Shown: positions 1 to 7,360 of the stretch, piece after piece
Position numbering within the stretch: the first letter of the stretch is position 1
How the letters are laid out: each line of letters starts with the position of its first letter
From: Pseudomonas abietaniphila
GTDB lineage: Bacteria; Pseudomonadota; Gammaproteobacteria; Pseudomonadales; Pseudomonadaceae
Length of the DNA: 64,000 bases
Direction: 5' to 3'
Assembly: GCF_900100795.1 (NCBI RefSeq)
Contig: NZ_FNCO01000006.1
Location: 248,001 to 312,000, forward strand
Translations under genes and position numbers: made by a program
The notes under the pieces: generated by a model
What the model saw: only the letters and a program-made list of their open reading frames with translations
Database searches by the model: none
What the model was told of the DNA's origin: nothing

Positions 1-611
1 TCGGGCATGACGTAATACATCATCGCCACCGAAACCATCAGCAGCAGGATGATCACCGGCCAGCGCAGGATGGTCCACAGGGTCACGATGAAATCTTCCA
101 TGCCGATCTGCGCCGCCAGCCAGCCCATGACTTGAGGGCCCAGGACCATGAGCGCTGCGGCCGCCAGCAGCATGCCAGCAAAGGCGATCGTGTATAGCAC
201 GGACAAGGGAAGACGCTTCCACACCGGACGCTCTTCGACCACGTCATAGGCGGCATTCATCGCGCTCATCATCAGGCGCACACCGGCCGACGCACTCCAG
301 AGCGCGATGACGATACCAATCGACAGCAAGCCGCCCTTGGATTGCTGGAGCTGATCGATGACCGGGTTGACCTGGTCCAGCGCCTGCGGCGGCAGCACCA
401 GTTCGGACTGCAGACGCAGCCAGCTGAAGAAGTCAGGCAGGTGAAGGAAGCCGATCAGGGCGATCAGGAACAGCAAAAAAGGAAACAGCGAGAACAACGT
501 CTGATAGGCCAACGCCGAGGCGTACGTCGACATCTCGTCGTCGAGAAACTCTTTGACCGTTCTGACCAGCACCGTTCTGAAACGTAGCTGGCGCAAATCC
601 GGGAATATCAT
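1..611 (-). CDS. YihY/virulence factor BrkB family inner-membrane protein (partial, C-terminus beyond window)
   Basis: Reading from the ATG at 611, the first 203 residues are visible and the frame runs off the left edge. The N-terminus starts MIFPDLRQLRF and leads into the segment ALAYQTLFSLFPFLLFLIAL, typical of the YihY/BrkB family (once thought to be RNase BN). At least four hydrophobic segments are visible (around residues 30-55, 95-115, 140-165 and 175-200), so it should be a polytopic inner-membrane protein. A GAAAGGAG ribosome binding site precedes the ATG. The family's molecular function is uncertain, so no role is assigned beyond membrane protein. It is transcribed away from the 240-bp gap that separates it from the csbD-like gene. 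Confidence 0.85.
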   Translation of the reverse strand, partial: MIFPDLRQLRFRTVLVRTVKEFLDDEMSTYASALAYQTLFSLFPFLLFLIALIGFLHLPDFFSWLRLQSELVLPPQALDQVNPVIDQLQQSKGGLLSIGIVIALWSASAGVRLMMSAMNAAYDVVEERPVWKRLPLSVLYTIAFAGMLLAAAALMVLGPQVMGWLAAQIGMEDFIVTLWTILRWPVIILLLMVSVAMMYYVMP

Positions 612-854
612 GGCGTCTCCTTTCGCGACGTAGACGTATCTGAAGCACATTTACCTATACGAGCGGGCAAACGCTTTGAAATTCCGTATGCCCGCCACAC
701 CGGGCCGGCTTTTTACATTGAGTTAAGCACTTTTGCCATGGCCGACACGTTTCCAACCATTTTTGGCCGGACACAATAACGGCCATCACTGGATGGCCGC
801 TAGAGGTCACGCTGTGCTCGCCAGAGGTGCCTTACACCTCAAGCGCCCAGGCCA

Positions 855-1046
855 TCAGGCCTTGTCGACGCCTTTTTTGACGGCATCTTTGGTCTTGCCG
901 ACCGCTTGCTGCGCTTCGCCTTTGAGCTCTTGTGCCTTGCCTTCCGCACGCAGTTTGTCGTTGTCAGTCATTTTGCCGACACCTTGCTTGACGTTGCCCG
1001 CTGCTTCGTTGGCCATGCCTTTGACTTTATCGCCCGTGCTGCTCAT
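855..1046 (-). CDS. CsbD-like general stress protein
   Basis: A 63-residue, highly charged Lys/Ala/Gly-rich protein (start MSSTGDKVKG) with the repeated pattern xxKxKGxAxEaaGxxKqxxG typical of the CsbD family. These are small soluble proteins induced by general or osmotic stress; their biochemical role is unknown. The ATG at 1046 is preceded by a good GGAG site eight bases upstream. The upstream region carries a possible envelope-stress (AlgU/sigma-E-like) promoter, listed separately. Monocistronic: the neighbour on the left runs the same way but is 240 bp away. Confidence 0.9.
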   Translation of the reverse strand: MSSTGDKVKGMANEAAGNVKQGVGKMTDNDKLRAEGKAQELKGEAQQAVGKTKDAVKKGVDKA

Positions 1047-1092
1047 AAGAATTCTCCAGGGTAATAATCGGTGTCATAACCTCGACGTAAAG

Positions 1093-1121
1093 ATTGACTG
1101 GCGGCTGTTCCCGAGAGTTTC
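1093..1121 (-). promoter_or_regulatory. Possible AlgU (sigma-E-like) promoter of the csbD-like gene
   Basis: On the minus strand GAAACT (1121-1116) is followed after 17 bases by GTCAAT (1098-1093), resembling the GAACTT-N16/17-TCTGA pattern of AlgU promoters. It would give a 5' leader of about 40 nt before the ATG at 1046. This rests on eye matching only; a housekeeping promoter cannot be excluded. Confidence 0.3.
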
Positions 1122-1297
1122 AAATATTTTTCGAGCGGTGAGGGGGCAGGTGTAACGGCGCTTTTCATCGCACGGCTGCCTCGCACCGACAGTTTTGGCT
1201 TTATGTTTGCCCGACAACCTCGGAGAATGCGCGGCCGAGCCGGACGGTGCCTATCATGCACCCACGGGTTCAACAGATTCTGATCCACAGGAACGCT

Positions 1298-1678
1298 ATG
1301 AAAATCGACAAGCAGCAAGCCATTGCGCGTCGCAATGAGCAACTGGGTGGCGCCGTACTGGGCACCAATAACACCCACTTCGCCGTTCTGGACCCCAAGC
1401 GCAACATCTGGTGGTTCGACCTGCCCGTGAGCCGTCTCGCGGTGGGCCAGTACGAATGGCTGCACCTGCTGCTGCACACGCCAAGCACCGACGAATTGAT
1501 TCACTTGAAAGTGACCACCAAGTTCCTGCGCGAGCAGAAAGACGGCGTGGTCATTCGCAATGAAGGCAAACGCAAATCGACCGTCAGCCTGGAGCTGTCG
1601 GCAGACAAGGATTCGTACCTCAAGGACATGCGCCCGAACGGCGCGAACCTGAGCTTTGCGGCGTTTGTGCAGAAATAG
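1298..1678 (+). CDS. Conserved hypothetical protein (126 aa)
   Basis: Start chosen at the ATG at 1298 because an AGGAA site lies six bases upstream; the frame is open further upstream to 1247 without a good ribosome binding site. The protein begins MKIDKQQAIARRNEQLGG, is soluble and mixed alpha/beta, and has no signal peptide or membrane segment. The stretch NIWWFDLPVSRL followed by a basic C-terminal half is distinctive, but I do not recognise the family. A REP doublet follows 15 bp after the stop, which is usual for the 3' end of a transcription unit in this genome. Confidence 0.75.
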   Translation: MKIDKQQAIARRNEQLGGAVLGTNNTHFAVLDPKRNIWWFDLPVSRLAVGQYEWLHLLLHTPSTDELIHLKVTTKFLREQKDGVVIRNEGKRKSTVSLELSADKDSYLKDMRPNGANLSFAAFVQK

Positions 1679-1692
1679 CCTTCCGCAAAGTC

Positions 1693-1780
1693 TGTAGGAG
1701 CGCGCTTGCCCGCGAACAAGAGGGGCTGCATCCAATTCGCCGGATGACACGACGCAATCGCGGGCAAGCGCGCTCCTACA
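1693..1780. repeat. REP doublet (REPIN), GGAGCGCGCTTGCCCGCGA family
   Basis: TGTAGGAGCGCGCTTGCCCG at the left end is mirrored by the inverted copy at the right end, giving a long imperfect hairpin with a short unique loop. It lies between two convergent genes. The same core occurs at 7277, 11418, 28341, 32170 and 50383. Confidence 0.85.
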
Positions 1781-1789
1781 CAGGGCTCA

Positions 1790-2191
1790 TCAACCGAGCT
1801 TGCGGCTCACCCAATACCCCACCGCCCCCGCCACACCCGATGCAAACGTCCCCCACGCCCAGTCCACCAGTGCGAGTTGCGAAGGCCAGCCCTGCAAGGT
1901 CGCCCAATTGGTGAGGTCGTAGGTGCCGTAAGCCATCAGCCCCAACAGCGCGCTGTAGCCTGCCGCATATCGCAGGCTTGCACGCCCGACGCCCGGCAAT
2001 ACGCCGATCAGCACGATGCCGACGATATAGATCAGGTAAAACAGTACCGCTGGGAAGATCACCGGTCGCGCCAGCATCAGAGGCCCGAGCCAGTCGCGGT
2101 AGGTCGGCCCCATCAGCACGCCCAACCAAAGACCGTCGAGCACCAGGAACGCAAGAAGCGTCGGCAGATAAGCGCTGAGAAATCGTTTCAT
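1790..2191 (-). CDS. DUF2177 family membrane protein
   Basis: A 133-residue protein with four hydrophobic helices (roughly residues 5-25, 44-64, 75-92 and 107-128) and the motifs DGLWLGVLMGPTYRDWLGP and YGTYDLTNWATLQGWP that I associate with DUF2177. It is predicted to sit in the inner membrane; no function is known for the family. The ATG at 2191 is the only in-frame start that keeps the complete first helix, though the upstream ribosome binding site is weak. Confidence 0.8.
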   Translation of the reverse strand: MKRFLSAYLPTLLAFLVLDGLWLGVLMGPTYRDWLGPLMLARPVIFPAVLFYLIYIVGIVLIGVLPGVGRASLRYAAGYSALLGLMAYGTYDLTNWATLQGWPSQLALVDWAWGTFASGVAGAVGYWVSRKLG

Positions 2192-2329
2192 GAAAAAAGC
2201 CCCGAAGTCCGCATGGTCGCGTACCGGAAGGCACGCTCAAGGCTGTGACCCTGCGTCATCGCCGATAGCTGCAAAAAGCGTTGCACTTTTTACCCGGCGA
2301 TAACGCTGGCTCAGGTCAAATCAGGTCCG

Positions 2330-3166
2330 TCACACCAACTCGATACGGTCGGCATGAATCACAATCTGCCCCTGCTTGTACAACGCGCCAATGGCCTTCT
2401 TGAAGTTGCCCTTGCTGACGCCGAACAGGTTGCTGATCACGGCCGGGTCGCTCTTGTCGCTCACCGGCAACACGCCGTTGTTCTCACGCAACTTGCCGAG
2501 GATCTTGGCGTTAAGGCTGCTGGACAGTTGTTCGCCCACCGGCTGCAGGCTCAGGCTGATGTTGCCGTCGCTGCGCACTTCCTTGATGAAGCCCTTTTCC
2601 TGTTTGCCCGAACGCAGGAACTTGAACACTTCGTTCTTGTGGATCAGGCCCCAATGCTTGTTGTTGATGATGGCCTTGAAGCCCATCGCGGTTTCTTCCG
2701 CCACCAACAAGTCCACTTCCTGACCGACCGTGTAGTTGGCCGGCACCTTGTCCAGATAGCGGTCCAGGCGCGTGGTCGCGGTGATGCGGCGGGTGTGCTT
2801 GTCGAGGTAGACATGCACCACGCAGTAATCACCGGCTTTCAGCGGACGCTTTTCTTCGGAGTAAGGCAGCAGCAGGTCCTTGGGCAAACCCCAGTCGAGG
2901 AAGATGCCGATGCTGTTGACTTCGACCACTTTAAGACTGGCGAACTCGCCCACCTGAACTTTCGGTTTTTCAGTGGTGGCAATTAACTTGTCGTCGCTGT
3001 CCAGATAAATAAAGACGTTGAGCCAGTCTTCATCTTCGCTGGGAATATCTTTGGGGATATAACGATTGGGCAGCAATATTTCGCCGTCCTGCGCCCCGTC
3101 CAGATATAAACCGAAGTTCGTGTGTTTTACCACTTGCAAACTGTTGTAACGCCCGACTAAAGCCAT
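2330..3166 (-). CDS. CvfB/YitL-type S1 RNA-binding domain protein
   Basis: A 278-residue protein starting MALVGRYNSLQVVKHTNFGL, with tandem S1-like beta-barrel repeats (about residues 1-60, 65-135 and 140-210) and a C-terminal winged-helix-like segment (about 215-278). This is the architecture of CvfB of Staphylococcus and YitL of Bacillus, RNA-binding proteins that affect virulence gene expression and RNA turnover. Recurrent glycines in NxxGIFLDWGL and MGFKAIINNKHWGLIH mark the S1 folds. The protein should be cytoplasmic. It is monocistronic, with about 380 bp to the next gene on its 5' side. Confidence 0.85.
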   Translation of the reverse strand: MALVGRYNSLQVVKHTNFGLYLDGAQDGEILLPNRYIPKDIPSEDEDWLNVFIYLDSDDKLIATTEKPKVQVGEFASLKVVEVNSIGIFLDWGLPKDLLLPYSEEKRPLKAGDYCVVHVYLDKHTRRITATTRLDRYLDKVPANYTVGQEVDLLVAEETAMGFKAIINNKHWGLIHKNEVFKFLRSGKQEKGFIKEVRSDGNISLSLQPVGEQLSSSLNAKILGKLRENNGVLPVSDKSDPAVISNLFGVSKGNFKKAIGALYKQGQIVIHADRIELV

Positions 3167-3546
3167 GTCCAGATACCCTCAATGCGTGGGCGGCATTCTA
3201 CCCGAGTTTGCCGTCGGGTTGCCGCTCGCGCGCACGCCGTTTTCAAGCACTGTCTGGATGCCTTGAAAATCAAGGCTTTGGTGAACGCTCAACCTTCAGG
3301 ACAGCTGTACGAAGGGCCATTCGTCAGGTGACACGGCGGATATACAAAGATATTTTCAGGCAATTTCGACCACCGAGGGCGCAGCCGTTGGCAATTAAAA
3401 CAGGCATTTAGCCGGGATTTTTGCGAAATGATTTGCGTCTTCAGGATAAATCGGTCTATGGTCCGCACGGATATTTACCAAGCAATTCTCCTCACATTCC
3501 GATAAGATGGCCGGCCGTATTAATTTTATATAGGTCAATAGCAGCC
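3167..3546. other. Intergenic region between the cvfB-like gene and the 59-aa gene
   Basis: About 380 bp that serves as the divergent 5' region for both flanking genes. The right half (3400-3545) is clearly AT-richer, which suggests a promoter and leader for the gene at 3547. I see no convincing gene, tRNA or terminator; an open frame at 3208-3411 has no coding character. Confidence 0.5.
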
Positions 3547-3726
3547 ATGCGTGTAAAAGCATCCAACTCGAAAGCCAAGCCAGCTCCTGCCGTTGAGACC
3601 AGCGATTCGATCAACGCACAAATTGCGGCTTTCCTGAAATCCGGTGGCGAGATTCAACAGATCGCCAAAGGCGTCAGCGGCCAGACCTTCGGCCCTTCGA
3701 AACAGATCTCCCTCGGTAAAAAGTAA
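3547..3726 (+). CDS. Small conserved protein with a SutA-like segment (59 aa)
   Basis: The ATG at 3547 opens a 59-residue basic protein, MRVKASNSKAKPAP..., with a disordered Ala/Pro/Lys-rich N-terminus followed by INAQIAAFLKSGGEIQQI and a basic tail ending in GKK. The FLxxGGxxxxI segment recalls the conserved region of SutA, an RNA-polymerase-binding protein of pseudomonads active in slow growth, as I remember that sequence; it lacks SutA's acidic N-terminus and is about half its length. The ribosome binding site is weak (AGG). Likely cytoplasmic; function unknown. Confidence 0.6.
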   Translation: MRVKASNSKAKPAPAVETSDSINAQIAAFLKSGGEIQQIAKGVSGQTFGPSKQISLGKK

Positions 3727-3915
3727 ATCTTTCTCCGCCTGCGCGGTCGACATCCAGGCGCTTTGATCACAAAGCGCCAGGTCCATCGCCCCTTCGCTCC
3801 ATCAAAGCTCTGCTTTACTGTCTGCTGATAGACCCTCGTCCCAGTCTCGTGCTGGCGTGTCGACAGATCAGACAGGACGATGCCCTGATCACTGGACGTC
3901 TTTGCGGAAACCGAT

Positions 3916-4401
3916 ATGAAAAAATGGATGTTCTTCGGCGCCTTGCTTTGTCTTGGCCTGGGCGGTTGTGCAACACACGGGTGTGACACCTCGGCGCCAG
4001 GCAGCCCATGCCGGGCGGACTATCTGCTTTATCAGAACGACATGCTTCAGGCCAAACTGCTGATCAATGAGCGGCGTGAAGAGAACTACGAGCTGGCCAG
4101 TGCCCTGCTCAAACGCGCAGCGAAGCAAGACGCCACCGGAGAGGCCGAGTTTTATCAGGCGGTGCTGCTGATTCGGCTCGGCGCCGATGAACATCAGGTC
4201 AACGACATGCTGAAAGAATCGGCAGATCGCAAGTATCCGTTGGCCATCGCCCTGCTCGCCGAGCGGACCGCCACGCGGGATCAGGAAAAAGCACTGATCT
4301 ACCGATCGCAGTACGACGAACTGGACGTCGCCAAGAGCGGCTATCCCTCGTTTGCGCAGGCGCTGATCGTGGTCAACAAGCTGGTCGCGCGCAACAAGTG
4401 A
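3916..4401 (+). CDS. Hypothetical lipoprotein with Sel1/TPR-like helices
   Basis: A 161-residue protein with a type II signal peptide (MKKWMFFGALLCLGLGGC; lipobox LGGC, acylated Cys18). The mature part is helical with alternating small residues (ELASALLKRAAKQ..., AEFYQAVLLIRLG..., YPLAIALLAERTA), similar to Sel1/TPR repeats, so a protein-protein interaction role in the periplasm is plausible. There is no Asp at the +2 position (Ala follows Cys), which suggests outer-membrane sorting. I do not recognise a specific family. Confidence 0.75.
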   Translation: MKKWMFFGALLCLGLGGCATHGCDTSAPGSPCRADYLLYQNDMLQAKLLINERREENYELASALLKRAAKQDATGEAEFYQAVLLIRLGADEHQVNDMLKESADRKYPLAIALLAERTATRDQEKALIYRSQYDELDVAKSGYPSFAQALIVVNKLVARNK

Positions 4402-4421
4402 TCGCAAGGTTCACATTTTCT

Positions 4422-4452
4422 GTGATGAATCGACCAGCGGTCGATTCATCAC
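4422..4452. repeat. Perfect 14-bp inverted repeat with 3-nt loop
   Basis: GTGATGAATCGACC (4422-4435), AGC, then GGTCGATTCATCAC (4439-4452). It sits 20 bp after the stop of the lipoprotein at 3916-4401. No T-run follows, so it is either a weak 3'-end hairpin or an operator for the next gene. Confidence 0.7.
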
Positions 4453-4560
4453 CGCATTCGCCGGTATGCTTGCGGGGCTCTAGCTCGCGGTTCTTATCCG
4501 GCCTCCGCCTGACGATATGACACCTTGGATCCACTCCTCTGAAACTGAAAGGAGTGACGC

Positions 4561-5304
4561 ATGCCTTATGCTCGCTGTTTTTCGCGTTATACCGGCGCCG
4601 TGCTTGCCTGCGCCGTGGCGGTGCACCAGCCTGCCCATGCTCAAGTGATAGAGCGCGAACTGGGCGACTTCAGCCTCAAACTCGGCACGACGCCGAGCCG
4701 CTCGATGGCTCAGGGTCTGGTGACGCCGGGCAATGGTGACTCTGCCTTCCATGGCGGGCTGGACCTGACCCACGACAGCGGTTTCTACTTCGGTCAGTGG
4801 TCGCCCAGTGCTGGTCTTTCGCCGGACACCAACCTTGAGGTCGACTCCTACATGGGCTTCAAAAAGCCCTTCGACAAAACCTTGGGCTATGAGCTTGGCG
4901 TCATCCGCTACAGCTACCCCAACACCGATCAGATCGACAGTCACGAGCTGTACGCAGGCTTCCGCATTTTCGACAGCCGCATCGGCACTGCGGTGAGTAC
5001 TGACGCAGGGCGCCAGGACAGCACCCTGTTCCTGGACCTGGGCGGCCTGCCGTACCTGGGGCTGGACGTACGCATGCAATACGGCAACCACCAACTCGAC
5101 TCGCCGACCTTCATCGACGGCGGTGGCGCTATCAGCGCCTACAACGATTGGTCCTTTAACATCTCGCGCCCCTGGCTCGGTATGGACATGAACCTGATGT
5201 ACAGCGGCTCCAGCCTCACGGGCGCCGATTGCAGTGCCTACAGCGGGCACAACAGCCAGTGCGAAAGCGCGGTGACGCTGAAGGTCGTGCGCTCGTTTTT
5301 CTGA
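4561..5304 (+). CDS. TorF family putative porin
   Basis: A 247-residue protein with a cleavable signal peptide (cut after about residue 28, ...HQPAHA). It is made of short alternating beta strands ending in an aromatic residue (VVRSFF), the usual outer-membrane barrel signal. The features FSLKLGTTPSRS, GLDLTHDSGFYFGQWSP and YMGFKKPFDKTLGYELGVI fit the TIGR02001/TorF family of small putative porins. The ATG at 4561 follows a strong AAAGGAG site. Substrate unknown. Confidence 0.8.
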   Translation: MPYARCFSRYTGAVLACAVAVHQPAHAQVIERELGDFSLKLGTTPSRSMAQGLVTPGNGDSAFHGGLDLTHDSGFYFGQWSPSAGLSPDTNLEVDSYMGFKKPFDKTLGYELGVIRYSYPNTDQIDSHELYAGFRIFDSRIGTAVSTDAGRQDSTLFLDLGGLPYLGLDVRMQYGNHQLDSPTFIDGGGAISAYNDWSFNISRPWLGMDMNLMYSGSSLTGADCSAYSGHNSQCESAVTLKVVRSFF

Positions 5305-5367
5305 TGGGCTGAACTGGCATGACATCGCTGGCTCTATAACTGGGAGACAAACCGGCAAGGAGCTGTC

Positions 5368-6237
5368 ATGCGCAACGTGTTAAGGACCTGCACCTCACTG
5401 TGGCTTGGATTGCTGTTGATCACCGGCTGCAGCCAGATAGGCCTCACGTACCGGCATCTGGATCTGATCATTCCGTGGTCGCTCAACGACTACCTGGACC
5501 TGGACGCCACCCAGAAGGACTGGCTCAACGAACGCCTCAAAGAGCACCTCAGCTGGCACTGCAGCACGCAGATTCCCGATTACCTGACGTGGCTCGATCG
5601 TCTGCAGGGCATGGTTGAAACCAATAAAGTCAACGAGGCCCAGCTCAAGGCGCGCACGGCCGAAGCACGACAGGCCATCGCCACCATTTCCCAGGAAATC
5701 ACCCCGTCCGCCGTCGAATTGCTGCGCCAGCTGGATGACCAGCAAGTGGCGGAGATGGAAGCTGCGTTCGCCAAAGACATGCGCAAACATGAGGCCGATT
5801 TCGTCGACCAACCACTGGATCGGCAAGTCAGCGATCGCGCCCAACGCATGGAAAAACGCCTGAGCCCGTGGATTGGCAAACTGAGTCCGGCCCAGAAAGA
5901 CCGGGTGATGCAATGGTCGACCTCACTGGGCGAACAGAATCGCTTGTGGACCGATAACCGCGCGCACTGGCAGTCGTTGCTGGTGGACGCCGTCAAACAG
6001 CGACAGCAACCGGGTTTCGATCAGAAGATTGCGAAGCTGTTGCAGGATCGCCAGACCTTCTGGACCCCGGAGTATCGTCAGGCGTATGACCATACCGAAC
6101 AGGCGGCGATTTCGCTGATCACCGACCTGGTGGCACAGAGCTCGCCGGAACAGCGCCAAAAGCTGCTGGAAAAGATCGCAGACGTTCGAAAGGACTTCAC
6201 GAACCTGAGCTGCTTGAAGGGGCTTAAGAAAGCGTAA
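5368..6237 (+). CDS. DUF6279 family lipoprotein
   Basis: A 289-residue protein with a lipoprotein signal (lipobox ITGC, Cys21). The mature region starts SQIGLTYRHLDLIIPWSLNDYLDLDATQKDWL and is almost entirely helical, with long amphipathic helices. This arrangement (YxxLDxxI, then DYLxLxxxQ) matches the lipoproteins grouped as DUF6279 in gamma-proteobacteria. The role is unknown; it is likely anchored in the outer membrane facing the periplasm. AAGGAG precedes the ATG at 5368, and 63 bp separate it from the TorF-like gene, so the two may be cotranscribed. Confidence 0.75.
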   Translation: MRNVLRTCTSLWLGLLLITGCSQIGLTYRHLDLIIPWSLNDYLDLDATQKDWLNERLKEHLSWHCSTQIPDYLTWLDRLQGMVETNKVNEAQLKARTAEARQAIATISQEITPSAVELLRQLDDQQVAEMEAAFAKDMRKHEADFVDQPLDRQVSDRAQRMEKRLSPWIGKLSPAQKDRVMQWSTSLGEQNRLWTDNRAHWQSLLVDAVKQRQQPGFDQKIAKLLQDRQTFWTPEYRQAYDHTEQAAISLITDLVAQSSPEQRQKLLEKIADVRKDFTNLSCLKGLKKA

Positions 6238-6299
6238 AGCGGGACGCCTCCCTACAGGACTGAGGTCTGGACACAATTGCGTGCATCAACCTGTTCCGC

Positions 6300-6340
6300 G
6301 TAGGAGACGTCCGAGGTTACGAGGGCAGCGAAGGCGGCGT
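6300..6340. repeat. Dispersed repeat, GTAGGAGACGTC family
   Basis: About 32 bases starting GTAGGAGACGTCCGAGGTTA recur almost unchanged at 14730-14762. This looks like one half of another REP-like family. Located between convergent genes. Confidence 0.6.
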
Positions 6341-6393
6341 GTCATTCACCGTTTGAAGTGCTGACCTGACGCATTCGTCAGGACCAGCCTCGA

Positions 6394-6804
6394 TCAAGCC
6401 ACTTGCGCTTTGGACGACACCTCATCAAACGTATCCGGATCCAGCGCATCGGCTTGTTCATCCAGCACCTGCCGTGGGTGGTCATTGCCGGGGATGCTGC
6501 TGTCGATCATCGCCAGCAAGCTTGAGCCACGAGGGGTCAGCACGAAGTTTTCGCCATTGCCGCCCTCCTCTTGCGGCCTCGACTCAATGAACCCGCGCTT
6601 GAACAACAACGCTTCAAGGTCCGCGGCCTCCATTTTCAGGGTGTCCAGATTGCCCGTGCTCTCGCCCTCGGCCGCTTTCGCAGCGGCATGTTCTTCGGCG
6701 TATTTGCGAGGAACGAAAGGCTTATCGGCGCTGTTCTGGACTTCATGCAACAGGCGCTCGATCAAGTCCCAGTCATAGCGTGTGTTGTCGGATTCAGCAG
6801 ACAT
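6394..6804 (-). CDS. Hypothetical DUF2513-like protein (possible winged helix)
   Basis: The ATG at 6804 (MSAESDNTRYDWDLIERLL) is preceded by GGAGG eight bases upstream; the frame extends to 6942 but without a comparable site. The 136-residue protein begins with a WDLIERLLHEVQ helix and later has DLEALLFKRGFIES...FVLTPRGSSLL, reminiscent of the winged-helix DUF2513 proteins that measure RNA/DNA-binding-like folds in phage and bacterial genomes. No signal peptide. The acidic tail (ADALDPDTFDEVSS) suggests a flexible end. Function unknown. Confidence 0.65.
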   Translation of the reverse strand: MSAESDNTRYDWDLIERLLHEVQNSADKPFVPRKYAEEHAAAKAAEGESTGNLDTLKMEAADLEALLFKRGFIESRPQEEGGNGENFVLTPRGSSLLAMIDSSIPGNDHPRQVLDEQADALDPDTFDEVSSKAQVA

Positions 6805-6986
6805 AGTCCAACCTCCAGGAAGGAAAGGGGTGACCCGTGACGTCCGGTCTTCGGGCTTCACGCTCTTGAGGTGTGACCGGCCGCAACGCCGCCCGTTCAG
6901 CCCACGGGCCCAGCGGTCGAATGATGAACTTTTGCCTCGCACACGCCCTCCATTTCAATAAGCCCGCAATGGATACAGAGGCAATC

Positions 6987-7262
6987 ATGAAAACCCTGAT
7001 GAGCATCACCGCAGCCGTGACGCTGCTGGCGGCGTTACCGGTCTGGGCTTGCACGCCTGAGGAGGCGCAGGCCAAACGGGAACAGCTGGCGCAAGAGGTG
7101 CAGAAACTGACCCAACAGAACCCCGCGAAGGCGAAGGAGTTGAATCAGGAGATCAAGGACATGCAACTGGAAACCGCCAGCAAGGACCTGCCGGACAAAT
7201 GCCAGCTGATCGATCAGCGGTTGAAGGAGATGGATGAAGCGGCGAGGAAGGCAGAAGGCTAG
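6987..7262 (+). CDS. Small secreted helical protein (91 aa)
   Basis: The ATG at 6987 gives a Sec signal peptide (MKTLMSITAAVTLLAALPVWA) and a mature protein of about 70 residues. The mature part is almost entirely charged helix (EEAQAKREQLAQEVQKLTQQ...AKAKELNQEIKDMQLE), probably a coiled coil. Two cysteines are left in the mature form (C-TPEE near the N-terminus and K-C-Q), which could form a disulfide that closes a helical hairpin. Periplasmic; I do not recognise a named family. Confidence 0.75.
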   Translation: MKTLMSITAAVTLLAALPVWACTPEEAQAKREQLAQEVQKLTQQNPAKAKELNQEIKDMQLETASKDLPDKCQLIDQRLKEMDEAARKAEG

Positions 7263-7276
7263 ATCAAACTGACTGA

Positions 7277-7355
7277 TGTAGGAGCGCGCTTGCGGCAGGC
7301 CTGATTAATCGTTGCCCACTGACAGAATGCAATCGCGGGCAAGCGCGCTCCTACA
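7277..7355. repeat. REP doublet (GGAGCGCGCTTGC family)
   Basis: TGTAGGAGCGCGCTTGCGGC at the left is matched by the inverted GCGGGCAAGCGCGCTCCTAC at the right. It lies between two convergent stops, where it may also act as a 3'-end stabiliser. Confidence 0.8.
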
Positions 7356-7360
7356 CGTCT

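Noticed and set aside
733..1155. 140-residue open frame on the plus strand overlapping the csbD-like gene
   Set aside because: It is an antisense shadow of the csbD-like gene plus noncoding sequence; no ribosome binding site or recognisable domain.
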